From: Burkholderia sp. OK233
GTDB lineage: Bacteria; Pseudomonadota; Gammaproteobacteria; Burkholderiales; Burkholderiaceae
Assembly (NCBI RefSeq): GCF_900230185.1
Contig: NZ_OCSR01000001.1
Location: 3,534,001-3,598,000 of the forward strand
Length of the DNA: 64,000 nt
Reading direction: 5' to 3'
The position numbers were made by a program, and so were the translations under genes. A model generated the notes under the pieces. The model saw nothing but the letters and a program-made list of their open reading frames with translations. It was not told the origin of the DNA and searched no databases. This document shows, one piece after another, positions 1-7,899 of this stretch; the first letter of the stretch is position 1, and each line of letters opens with the position of its first letter.

Positions 1-322
1 GGAAATCAAGGAATTGATTGGCGAATCGGCCGCCAAGGTAGAACAGGGGGCATCGCTCGTGTCCGACGCACAGAAGACGATTCACGAAGCCATGGACGCG
101 GTCCAGCGCGTCACCGGCGTCATGAACGAGATCGAGGCTTCTGCGCACGAACAGAGCGACGGTATCGAACAGGTCAACAAGGCAATCACACAGATCGACG
201 AGGTGACGCAACATAACGCGGCGCTCGTTGAGGAGGCCGCTGCCGCAGCAAAGTCCCTCGAAGAGCAGGTCATCATCCTGAAGGATGCTGTTGCGGTGTT
301 TCATCTTGATGAGGCAGTCTAA
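1..322 (+). CDS. Methyl-accepting chemotaxis protein, C-terminal part (5' end outside window)
   Basis: Only the last ~106 codons lie in the window; the frame is open at base 2, so the gene begins upstream. The segment is a long heptad-patterned helix rich in Ala, Glu and Gln, with a stretch typical of the cytoplasmic signalling hairpin of chemoreceptors (EIEASAHEQSDGIEQVN, then QIDEVTQHNAALVEEAAAA). Receptors of this family transmit ligand binding to the CheA/CheW kinase complex at the cell pole. No C-terminal NWETF-type CheR-tethering pentapeptide is present; the protein ends in HLDEAV. The sensed ligand cannot be inferred because the sensor domain is outside the window. Confidence 0.93.
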   Translation, partial: EIKELIGESAAKVEQGASLVSDAQKTIHEAMDAVQRVTGVMNEIEASAHEQSDGIEQVNKAITQIDEVTQHNAALVEEAAAAAKSLEEQVIILKDAVAVFHLDEAV

Positions 323-450
323 TTTACATCCTGTCTTTCCATAGCCGTCTTCGCTTGCTGCTGATTTCGCAAGGCTATTCGAAGAGTCGCATAGCCAGAA
401 CGACGTCGAAAGACAGCACCGCATTCGAATAACCTGAAAACAGGTGCTCC

Positions 451-969
451 GTGCTCAAGGGGTGGGTGGCTTTTGTCGTCTCAGCGATTTGCGTGGCGCT
501 GTTTATCATCGTGTCCGGGCAAACTTTCTCGTCCGTCCAGCTTCACGAAACCGGGGATTTTGCGGCGAATTCCCTGCTGGTACTTCAGGCCAAGCAATTC
601 AGCCTGTTAGTCGGCAATTATTCTCGAATCGGATTCAACCATCCGGGCCCCGCGTTCCTTTACGTGCTCGCAGCCGGTGAGGCCGCATTTTTTGATCTGG
701 CGCGGTGGGTTACTTCGCCGTTCTCCGGGCAGATTTATGCGATGGCGTTGCTTTCAGGATTCTGGATTGCATCGATTGGCGCGCTTTTGCGAAGGATGCA
801 AGGGTCGATGCCGGCTGCCGTCACTACCACGGCTCTGTTTGTCGGTGTCACCGCGTATATCAACTATCAGGCGTTTGCGGGCACCTGGTTCCCACAACCG
901 AAGGCGGGATTGGTCAGTGTGGCTAATGTCGCGGGTCTGTATTTCTATCCGCAAGGGGACGTGAAGTAA
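451..969 (+). CDS. Truncated multi-pass membrane protein (N-terminal part of a polytopic protein)
   Basis: A 172-residue product is read from GTG, with AGG seven bases upstream. It has an N-terminal hydrophobic helix (about 5-22) and further membrane segments near 70-85, 95-112 and 120-140. The segment NHPGPAFLYVLA after the first loop resembles the start of large polytopic membrane proteins, including glycosyltransferase-like ones, which usually run to several hundred residues. The frame stops soon after FPQPKAG in a non-conserved tail, so this is probably the surviving N-terminal part of a longer gene. The galE remnant begins about 115 bp further on, which fits a disrupted polysaccharide locus. 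Function is unknown. Confidence 0.55.
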   Translation: MLKGWVAFVVSAICVALFIIVSGQTFSSVQLHETGDFAANSLLVLQAKQFSLLVGNYSRIGFNHPGPAFLYVLAAGEAAFFDLARWVTSPFSGQIYAMALLSGFWIASIGALLRRMQGSMPAAVTTTALFVGVTAYINYQAFAGTWFPQPKAGLVSVANVAGLYFYPQGDVK

Positions 970-1084
970 ATGAGTTATGGCTATCTGGGCGCGCATGCGA
1001 CCGCGCCCGGAGGCATCGAAATTTCATAGAAAATTGCGCGAGCTGATCGAAGCAGGGCCAATCTGCGATGATCGGCCCCCAACG

Positions 1085-1263
1085 CTACGTCTGCGCAAAC
1101 TCCGGCAGATTACTCGACTGCCACTGCCAGTGATCCGCACACGTCCGTTCGATCCCAACCTTTACGCGCCTGTCGAGCATATCGAAAGCCGCCGCGGGAT
1201 CGTCAAAACACGAAGCCACGTCGCTCGCTCTACGAACCAAAACCTCATAGGGCACGCTGGCCG
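1085..1263 (-). pseudogene. Remnant of the 3' end of a second galE
   Basis: Read on the minus strand, this stretch encodes the C-terminal ~58 residues of a UDP-glucose 4-epimerase. It contains PYEVLVRRASDVASCF, DDPAAAF and IERTCADHWQWQ and ends at a TAG. The equivalent parts of the intact galE at 7900-8922 are PYEIVARRPGDVASCF, ADPAAAL and IERMCADHWRWQ. The remainder of the gene is absent. DNA identity to the intact copy is only roughly 70 percent over ~170 bp, so this is a divergent homologue and not a recent duplication. It points to an older or foreign galE that was cut off when the accessory region formed. Confidence 0.85.
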
Positions 1264-1411
1264 GTGAAACGTCGAGTCGACATGCTTAGTCTCTGTTTCC
1301 TGACGTTGATTTGGTGCAGAGCTCGCCAACATCCGGCCACAAGACGGCCTGCGGCCCCCTTTGCGAAACTCCAACGATTGATCGAGGCGAGAGATGGCGG
1401 GTTGCCACGAG

Positions 1412-1789
1412 TTATCGCACCGCCGCGGCGAGTACCTTCACGAAGCGGTAATTGCCGTTCTTATCGTTGGCGAGTCGTTGTCGCTTTACGCCTACACTCA
1501 ATGGCGTGAGCTGTTCTATGGCGCAACCTGATTCCAGCAGGATCATCCTGATTCCCACGAGCATCATCAAAAATAGTTCGACGTTTATACATTCCGACGA
1601 TTGGCGCTCTACGAAGCCGGCCAATGTCGCTGCGTCGATGTCTTCGAGTCGAGAGGGGAGTTTGCCGCACTGGACGAGAAACCGTTCGAGCGACAGCCAC
1701 GCGTCCAGCATGATCGTGCTCATGGTGCTATTGCTTCCAATTTTATCGATGCACTGCATTACCTGATTTTTAAGTGAGGTTTCCTGCAT
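1412..1789 (-). CDS. Small protein downstream of tyrosine recombinase, function unknown
   Basis: A 125-residue protein starts at ATG with a GGAG seven bases upstream. It begins 52 bp after the recombinase stop on the same strand, so the two are probably co-transcribed. It looks all-helical, with segments such as AWLSLERFLVQCGK, LEDIDAATLAGFVERQ and VELFLMMLVGIRMILLE. This pattern is reminiscent of the SAM-like core-binding domain of tyrosine recombinases, but no catalytic residues are present. It could be a recombination accessory protein; that is inference from position and fold impression only. I do not recognise a named family. Confidence 0.6.
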   Translation of the reverse strand: MQETSLKNQVMQCIDKIGSNSTMSTIMLDAWLSLERFLVQCGKLPSRLEDIDAATLAGFVERQSSECINVELFLMMLVGIRMILLESGCAIEQLTPLSVGVKRQRLANDKNGNYRFVKVLAAAVR

Positions 1790-1841
1790 ATCAAAACTCC
1801 ATGGCCGTGGTTGGATGCGCTAGCTGGAATTCGAGCCGTTG

Positions 1842-2912
1842 TCAGCTCTTCGGACGTGAATCGTGCGGTTCGCACGCGAGATTCGATCGGCCAACGGGAT
1901 AGCCGCTAAGGGCGCTGTGTCGAAGCTTGGCCTCCTTGCGCGCAGCAGCGCGAGGGAGCTTATTCGCAGGGCGCCGTCTGTGAGCTTCGTCCTGGGGAAG
2001 GGAAATATGGCCTTCGAACCTGATTTTGATAGGCTGACAATAGTGTTCGAGAATCATCTGGGTGCGAGTCGGTCCGTGGCCCATCGATTCGCTGAGTTGG
2101 ACCAGTACTTCGTATGGTGCGATGCCGGCGTCCAGCATTTCGGAAGCGGCCGTTAGCGCGTATGTATAGCGGAGAGAGTGGCAACTTACCTGGCCGACCA
2201 TCCCTGCGCGACGAAGTAGCGCTTTCAGTCGGTTCATCGCGGACTTGAGCGTTTTGCCGCTACCAGTGATGAGCTCGAAATCGTGCTCTTGGCAGTAGGT
2301 CAAGGCTGACCTGATTGCCTCGATCGTATCTTTCCGGTTGCTCTGGACTATCCGCACGTCTCTTGGTCTCGCGTTTTTCGCGCCTCTCATGAGCGGAATG
2401 CTGCTCTCGCCACGCATGAGCGCGTCAAGCCACATCTGCAGGTCGCGAGGGCACATCAATGCCTCTTTACGCCGTAGGCCAAGGTGCAGCGCAAGCGAGA
2501 TCAGGTGCATCAGTCCAATGTCTGTGCGCCGCGCTCTCGCTAGCAGTTCCTGAATTTCGCTGACGGTCTGAGCGCGCTTTGTGCCTTTGCGCACCCTTCG
2601 TGTCAAGCGGAGTTTCCTGTTGCCGCATGCTTCGTCGATATCGCGTCCCGCGGTCCCGGACGTTACCCGGATTGCTGAAAATATGTTTGCCAGAGTGCCG
2701 GCAGCCTTTCCCTGCGCCATGCAGTACTGGGCGTAGGCATGAATTACCCATGTTGGCAGTTGGCCAATTGAAGCGTGTAGTTCCCCGACTTGCCTCGCGA
2801 AGCGCAGAAGACCGGTCGTATCAAAACGTCTGTTCTGCTGCGTCCCATAGCTTCCGCCTGCCTTTTTGCTACTGACTGCTGCACTGTGTATTGCTTGTGA
2901 CATCATGCCCAT
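1842..2912 (-). CDS. Tyrosine recombinase / integrase
   Basis: A site-specific recombinase of 356 residues. The start is set at the ATG at 2912 because AAGGAGG lies eight bases upstream; a longer frame from a TTG at 3029 has no ribosome site. The catalytic set of the family is visible: Arg147 (LHLGLRRKEAL), probable Lys179 (RGAKNAR), His245 and Arg248 (CHSLRYTYA), His279 (ESMGHGPTRTQ) and Tyr291 (ILEHYC). The N-terminal half (about 5-85) is the helical core-binding region. It resembles the 'integrase domain-containing' recombinases of proteobacterial islands. It probably drove acquisition of part of the 1-7.9 kb region. A small gene follows in the same direction. Confidence 0.9.
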   Translation of the reverse strand: MGMMSQAIHSAAVSSKKAGGSYGTQQNRRFDTTGLLRFARQVGELHASIGQLPTWVIHAYAQYCMAQGKAAGTLANIFSAIRVTSGTAGRDIDEACGNRKLRLTRRVRKGTKRAQTVSEIQELLARARRTDIGLMHLISLALHLGLRRKEALMCPRDLQMWLDALMRGESSIPLMRGAKNARPRDVRIVQSNRKDTIEAIRSALTYCQEHDFELITGSGKTLKSAMNRLKALLRRAGMVGQVSCHSLRYTYALTAASEMLDAGIAPYEVLVQLSESMGHGPTRTQMILEHYCQPIKIRFEGHISLPQDEAHRRRPANKLPRAAARKEAKLRHSALSGYPVGRSNLACEPHDSRPKS

Positions 2913-3192
2913 CGCTTTTGCCTCCTTGTGGTCCGCAAGAAAACTTACGTTCGCGTGTGCGGGATGCGCGAACGGGCCCCTGTCACGATCAGTTCGTGAC
3001 TTATCTTTATCGCCATGCGATGTCGTCAATAACGTGCCGACGGACTGGGGTCGCGAAGGAACCGGGCGCGTGCGTTGGAGGTGTTCGTGATAGGAGGAGG
3101 AAGGGCGGGTGAGGCGTTGAGCTTGGGGATCCGTGACGGATAGAGCCCTTCGGTGTGCAAGTCATGGGGGGGATGGATGCCCGGAAAGGACG

Positions 3193-3489
3193 CTATCGCT
3201 GGCTTAGTGAGCGACAGGCGCGAAAGCGCGTTGCTTCCAGGTGCTGTAAGACACCTGCCTTTTGAGCTGGTTGAGTGCCGAAGTCGGCGTTTGAGACGCT
3301 CGCTGGTTCCGTTAGCTTTAGCTACTAACGGGCAGGAGGTCGGTTGACTATTCTTCACGCAGCATGAACTGGCGCGAGGCGGGCCATATGTGATGAATGC
3401 GTGACCCTGCATCAGAGTTTCGCATTCGCCGCCGTGCTTGGCGCGGTAACCAGGCTGGAGCCATAGGCCGCGTTGTGCGCGGCGTATGG
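3193..3489. repeat. Cluster of consecutive hairpins (possible structured RNA or recombination site)
   Basis: At least five inverted repeats follow one another. GCGC-GAAA-GCGC (3218-3229) has a GNRA-type tetraloop. CAGGTG/CACCTG is at 3238-3257, GCCGA/TCGGC at 3277-3288, GCGT/ACGC at 3287-3299 and CCGTTAG/CTAACGG at 3309-3331. A longer one follows, with CCATA/TATGG outside and GCCGCG/CGCGGC inside (3461-3489). The density is well above the surrounding DNA. It lies ~280-580 bp upstream of the recombinase start. No known RNA family was recognised. Confidence 0.5.
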
Positions 3490-3681
3490 GAGGCGGCTAA
3501 AGGAATTTAACTTGAATAGTTTAAAGAGTCGGCCGGATATTGATGCCGTGCAGTCAGGTTAGATGGCTTGCTGATCTTAAAGCCGCGTCGCGTTGAGAAA
3601 AGCCAGTTCAACTGCGTGGCGATAGTTGGTATCGAAGCGAAGGATTGCGAACAGCGAACATTGGCTGTCGGCGAAGCCGCG

Positions 3682-3717
3682 AACCTTCTCTGTTTGGCAA
3701 GGTTCACTTGGAACCTT
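3682..3717. repeat. Three alternating AACCTT / AAGGTT arms able to form mutually exclusive hairpins
   Basis: AACCTT (3682-3687), AAGGTT (3699-3704) and GAACCTT (3711-3717) occur in a row. The middle arm can pair with either neighbour; the right-hand stem, AAGGTTC with GAACCTT, is seven base pairs around a five-base loop. Such three-arm arrangements can act as switches in RNA. Nothing downstream identifies a controlled gene, so a regulatory role is a guess. Confidence 0.35.
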
Positions 3718-3886
3718 GAGTCAAGCAATGAATGTTTCCGAGCATCTCGCGGAACGCTTATTTGTCGACGCGTCAAATGGAGCCGTGAAGCGTCGAGCGG
3801 TTCCGGGCTGGCTCGGTTTTCGCGCTTCGACCTATGATTGCAGAAGTGAGAATGCCAGCATGGGCTGACAAGCGTATTGCAAAAAA

Positions 3887-3906
3887 TTGGGGAAAAAATC
3901 CCCCAA
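3887..3906. repeat. TTGGGG / CCCCAA hairpin
   Basis: A six-base-pair perfect stem encloses an eight-base A-rich loop in a gene-free stretch. On the plus strand it is not followed by a T run, so it is not a typical intrinsic terminator in that direction. Role unknown. Confidence 0.3.
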
Positions 3907-4349
3907 ACCCCCTGAAACAGAGGGTGTGGTTGTCGATGCTCGTGACGTGAGCGAACGGTGCATGTCGCACGGCAATACCTGTAAGAGTTATTAAATCATA
4001 GGAATGGAGCGGGCGCTAGAGGGTAGCGTGGAATATCGCTGTGGTCACTAAAGATCGTCTGTGGAAGGAGATAACCCGCCGCTCTCGTTCAGTAAGGCGC
4101 GATGTGCAATGACGCAGATTCCGGAGTCGGAATGGAGGCAGCAAACTCGCGCGCTCGCGAGCATTCTTGGGAGTAGAAGACTGTGGGAACAGCTTCCAGA
4201 CTCTTGGGTCAGAGTGCGGATCAGGAGCCTTTCCGGCGAAACGCTACAGAGCGACGGGTCAACCCGCGCTCACACGCCGGAGACGTCTCCTCAAAAATCG
4301 TCCAGAGGTCTCGCGGGTACCCGCTGCGATAGCTACATCTACGGAGTAC

Positions 4350-4610
4350 TCAGGTCGCGTTGCGATCGCGCCGGAAATAGGGCGAATCCCGCGGCGATGG
4401 CGGTACAAATGACGTGGGCTGATGCTTGAAATCTGCATCATCGATTTTGTGCCCGCAGTGCGGGCAATGCAGCCCAGGGGCATGTGCCGTGGCGGCACAC
4501 TGTATGCCGGCAATGCGCCGTTCCCGCTCTTCACGAAGGCCTCGTTTCATCGACCAGTGAATTCCCATCATCATCAATCCGATGCCCAATGCCGGCAACC
4601 CGATGTCCAT
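4350..4610 (-). CDS. Small membrane protein with a zinc-ribbon-like CPHCG motif
   Basis: An 86-residue protein read from the ATG at 4610, with GGGAG about seven bases upstream; a longer frame to 4739 lacks a ribosome site. Residues 3-19 form one hydrophobic segment (GLPALGIGLMMMGIHW), followed by a basic stretch (KRGLREERERR). A CPHCGHKIDD motif near residue 48, with one further Cys upstream, could bind zinc as half of a ribbon. The C-terminal tail is polar and Pro/Arg-rich. It stands alone between gene-poor stretches. Function unknown. Confidence 0.55.
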   Translation of the reverse strand: MDIGLPALGIGLMMMGIHWSMKRGLREERERRIAGIQCAATAHAPGLHCPHCGHKIDDADFKHQPTSFVPPSPRDSPYFRRDRNAT

Positions 4611-5121
4611 GGTTATTCTCCCGCTGTTATGGTGCAAATAGCATAGCATTGCGCTGTAAAGTACGCGTGCTTGCCTCACCCGCCATTCAGAATTTATACT
4701 GCTGCTCAGCGTCTTTGACGCATCGACTTTAACCGCCACAGCCGCCGCGTTTTTCTTGAGACGGCCTGACGGAGGGGGCGTTCGCCCGTTCTTCCTGCTT
4801 CATTTTTTGTGACGTCATCTGCGGCCAGCTTTGTGGTGTCCGCCGTATAGACCGTCTCCTGTTTCCTCTCCCCCGCGTGTCTGCATGCATCCCGCCACAG
4901 TCCTCTTGAGGATCTGCGGGTCCCTTGCGGCCAACCGCGCGCTGTCTTACCGGCCGTCGGCATCGTGCGACGGCTGGCCATATCCATAGTGAACGGCGCG
5001 CGCGGCCTGATAAACAGCGCACACAACCTACCCGGGCGGCGCCGCATCCTGCGCGCGCCGCTCATGGGTCGGCGTCTCACGCGGCGTCGACCGCCCAATT
5101 TCTCATTCAAGGGAAAACAGC
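4611..5121. other. Gene-free stretch
   Basis: Open frames here on both strands are Arg-rich and low in hydrophobic residues, as expected of shadows in GC-rich DNA, and none has a supported start. I see no repeats, transposon ends or RNA genes. The last 20 bases hold the AAGGGA ribosome site of the next gene. Confidence 0.4.
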
Positions 5122-5745
5122 ATGCAAGCCGTCTACGACTACCGATATGTGATCACATGCAGCACCCTGCCGGCCGTATTCAAGCGGGAGTTCCGCAAGC
5201 TCGTCAGAAATAGAATTGATTCTTCGCTAGATGTGCGAACAGGCCGCTGTTACGCGGTTCCGGCCGAAGCGCAATGTCGGAGAGTTGCCGTTCTGCTCGA
5301 AGGGTTTCGGGTTCTGCGCGCGGGTGGCTTCACGCCCGAAACCCCGTGGAACCTCAAGGGCAAGCATCTTCACTATCTGAGGTCCCGCTGGTCAACCGAA
5401 GGCCTGCCGGAACAAGCCGTCGCCGAGAGACTGAGGCACTGGCGTGAATTCGTCGTGTGGATCAACAAGCTCGGGTTGCTTCCAATCCTAAGCCGGTTCC
5501 CGAGAGAAGCCGGACCGCGGTCGCGACATACGCGAGCGCCTGGCGGGGCGCCGGTACACGACAACACGCTTCTCGCGATTCCGGTACTCACGGAGGCCAT
5601 CGTAATGGCCGCGCTTACAGAGCATCGCGGCAGCTTGCGGAGGGCGGCCCACGCGCTCGGTACCACGACGGGCGCGGTGTGCCATGCGTTGACTGGCGGT
5701 CGCGCACGCGATGAGGCCATTCCGGGGCTCACGATACTGAACTGA
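5122..5745 (+). CDS. Protein joining a recombinase-like N-terminal domain to a Fis-type helix-turn-helix
   Basis: A 207-residue protein starts at ATG with CAAGGGA upstream. Residues ~50-120 (GFRVLRAGGFTPETPWNL, then KGKHLHYLRSRW and AVAERLRHWREFVVWINKLG) resemble the N-terminal phage-integrase domain that precedes the catalytic domain in some tyrosine recombinases. No catalytic Arg/His/Tyr domain follows. Instead, residues 169-190 (RGSLRRAAHALGTTTGAVCHAL) form a Fis-like helix-turn-helix of the kind found at the end of NtrC-family regulators. It is a DNA-binding protein by inference, perhaps an excision or recombination regulator of the nearby recombinase. The combination is unusual, and no exact family name is offered. 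Confidence 0.65.
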   Translation: MQAVYDYRYVITCSTLPAVFKREFRKLVRNRIDSSLDVRTGRCYAVPAEAQCRRVAVLLEGFRVLRAGGFTPETPWNLKGKHLHYLRSRWSTEGLPEQAVAERLRHWREFVVWINKLGLLPILSRFPREAGPRSRHTRAPGGAPVHDNTLLAIPVLTEAIVMAALTEHRGSLRRAAHALGTTTGAVCHALTGGRARDEAIPGLTILN

Positions 5746-6635
5746 CTGCGGAATCCGGATAGGCGCCGATAGGCCGTTTTCATTTTGGTCAGGGTGGGAC
5801 CTGGCGCGCTGAAGAAACGGTTTGACTTCGTGGCTGTACCGCCCTGCGCCCTTGTCCGGGCGTATGAAGCCCGACGCGACACCTAAGGTGTCGCGTCGCC
5901 CCCGGCGATAAGGCCATGCACGCCCTTTGTGTAACGCGATTGCGGCGAAGCGGTGGTCCCGGTATCGCTACGTTGTAGCCCGAGTCCTCTGTACAGTGAC
6001 GATCACTATTGCTCAATTGCGTCATCGTGGCCCACACACCGGGCGCCGGCCATATCGAAGGTGTCGTGCCACCTGCGTGATTGAGCGTATCTGCTGCCCG
6101 ACGCGTTCGAACAACCGGCGGCCCGCTGATCACCGGATGCACGCATCTGAGTGCTTCGCTTCGACAATTCCTGGAAGTTGCGGCTTGCCTTAACGACAGG
6201 GAGGGGCCACCTCAGACCTGCGAGGCTATAGCAACCCCACGCGTAGAAATGCCCACCGACGTATCTCGCGAGGCGCGGAGCGTCGCATTTGAGGCTACAA
6301 GGCGCAACAAGCGAACCACCGCGATGCCGATAGACGTCTCCGTGCTTGCCTTTTGTCACATATTGACAGCGTATGCCAATAGCGAATCCAAACATCATCG
6401 CCCACAGGTCGGGAGGCATCGTATCGCGCGCTGACCAACGAATTAGGGCAAGTAAAGGGCGGCCAGACTCCGCTGGCTGCAACGGGGAAGTTTGGATAGG
6501 TTCTGGAAGGGCCTGGAGGCAAAGCGGGCCACTGGGGACGATCGGCAATTCTGAAATGGTGGGACGAGACAGGCAACCTTGACTTGGTGGCGCGAGCAAT
6601 AAGCTGGTCTTACGTCTTACTACAAGGAGATCGTT
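5746..6635. other. Gene-free or undecided stretch
   Basis: Several overlapping frames on both strands cover this 890-bp interval, but none combines a ribosome site with protein-like composition. A long minus-strand frame enters from the NERD gene and is opposite to it for 400 bp, so at least its 5' half is a shadow. A short hairpin-like motif, GTGTCGCG next to CGCGACACC, sits near 5875-5895. The interval may hold decayed genes. Confidence 0.35.
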
Positions 6636-7346
6636 ATGCTTATTGAACTTTTCGGAGTTGGCGCTACGCTCGTGTGCGGCTACGCATGTTTTCGTCACGA
6701 GGAGCCTCCATTCGAGATCAGCAAAACAGTGCAACCCGCAGTGTCTGCTGATGCGCGCGGTGCATTGGGCGAAGCGCTCGTTTCCGGCGAATTGCGTCGG
6801 GTTTTGACCAGGCTCTGCGGCAATAACTATCAGATACTGGACAGTCTGATCTTGATTCACAAGCCCGGCACTGCGTTTCCGACTGCTGAAATTGATCATC
6901 TGGCGGTTACGCCGTTTGGTATTTTCGTCATCGAGACCAAGCACTGGAGCGGTGTTGTCACGCGCGGTGACAGCGATGATACGCTGCGACTTACCATGCC
7001 TGATGGCCAGTGTCTGGTGCGCACCTCGCCGCTCAAACAAAACGCTGCCAAGGTGCGCTTTGTGCGCTCGTTGTTACCTCCTCGATTGTGGGCGGTCGAA
7101 GGGTTGGGCGTCTTTTCTAATCCGGCGGCGCGGATCGACCCTGCGTTGCCGATGGCGTTGCTCGAATGTAGCGAGCTGTACCGCCTTCTACGTGTGCGGC
7201 AGCGGCAGTTTGGACTACGAGGCGTGGGACGGTTGCCAGTGAGGGTGATCGCCGAAGCGATACTTCGGTGCGCCGACACCCGGCCGGAGGCGGGAATCGA
7301 TCACCGGGAGCGTATTCGGGCCGATTCGCGTGAGATAAAAGAGTAG
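6636..7346 (+). CDS. NERD-domain protein (nuclease-related domain)
   Basis: A 236-residue protein starts at ATG with AAGGAG seven bases upstream. A short hydrophobic N-terminus (3-18) may anchor it in the membrane. The NERD core spans about 40-160: Glu46 in GALGEALVSGEL, Asp87 in AEIDHLAV, and Glu100/Lys102 in FGIFVIETKHWSG. Together these give the E...D...ExK arrangement of restriction-endonuclease-like folds. NERD proteins are presumed DNA-processing enzymes, and many sit on mobile or defence islands; the substrate here is unknown. No helicase or kinase domain is fused and no partner gene is adjacent. Confidence 0.85.
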   Translation: MLIELFGVGATLVCGYACFRHEEPPFEISKTVQPAVSADARGALGEALVSGELRRVLTRLCGNNYQILDSLILIHKPGTAFPTAEIDHLAVTPFGIFVIETKHWSGVVTRGDSDDTLRLTMPDGQCLVRTSPLKQNAAKVRFVRSLLPPRLWAVEGLGVFSNPAARIDPALPMALLECSELYRLLRVRQRQFGLRGVGRLPVRVIAEAILRCADTRPEAGIDHRERIRADSREIKE

Positions 7347-7899
7347 GTGCAGCGTCCCAAATTGCGAGTCGTCTCGTTCAAGGCCGTGAACTCGATCGTG
7401 CACGGCTGCGAATGGCGTACTGCAAACTGAGACGACTAACTGCACCATTGTCCCGCTGCGATGGAGTCGGAGAAAGCGTTGGCATCACCCCGAGTGGCTT
7501 CATCTTTCGGTGCGCCGCCTGACCGTACGCCAAGATCAATGACTTGTCCCGAATGAGTCGCTTTCACCGAAAAATCATCTCGCGGGTTGCCCGCCAACCC
7601 GTGCGCGTCAATTCAGCCGTTCTCCAGCGCGTGCCCATGGTCGGCCACACAGGCCAGCAAACGCGCCGAAGATCAGGGTTGTCGGTTCCACTCATGGTCG
7701 CAAAAAAAGCGCCCACCTTCCGCCGAGTGCGCGAGTCCGAGCCGCGAGATGCGAATTCATCGCGTCGATGCGTTTGGCTTGACACCTACTCCATCGTGGT
7801 CTTGCCCGCTTGGTCCAATCCTGCAATCGACGGCGACGGAATCCCTGCGTGGCGATTCGCCATTCCACCGTCGATCTTCAAACCATTGCCGCAACGTTA
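7347..7899. other. Gene-free stretch between the NERD gene and galE
   Basis: No frame in this 553-bp interval is convincing on either strand. It separates the accessory region from the galE end of the polysaccharide genes. I see no inverted terminal repeats or target duplications that would mark an insertion sequence. Confidence 0.35.

Larger units (their letters stand above)
2913..4349. other. Gene-poor stretch upstream of the recombinase
   Basis: No reading frame here has a convincing start, ribosome site or protein-like composition. The frames on both strands between 3026 and 3412 and between 3507 and 3868 look like shadows of structured DNA. The stretch instead holds a dense series of inverted repeats (3190-3490), a set of competing AACCTT/AAGGTT repeats (3682-3717) and a TTGGGG/CCCCAA hairpin (3887-3906). 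It may contain non-coding RNA or recombination sites of the neighbouring recombinase. Confidence 0.5.

Noticed and set aside
3026..3412. 128-codon minus-strand frame upstream of the recombinase
   Set aside because: Covers the hairpin cluster; Pro/Ser/Arg-rich and without ribosome site, so more likely structured non-coding DNA.
4061..4429. 122-codon plus-strand frame
   Set aside because: Overlaps the better-supported minus-strand small membrane protein and has shadow-like composition.
6006..7040. 344-codon minus-strand frame overlapping the NERD gene
   Set aside because: Its 5' 400 bp is opposite a supported gene; no start with a ribosome site inside the free part, although a decayed gene at 6020-6500 cannot be excluded.
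7347..7899. Possible transposase remnant beside galE
   Set aside because: No frame gives transposase motifs and no terminal inverted repeats or target duplications were found.
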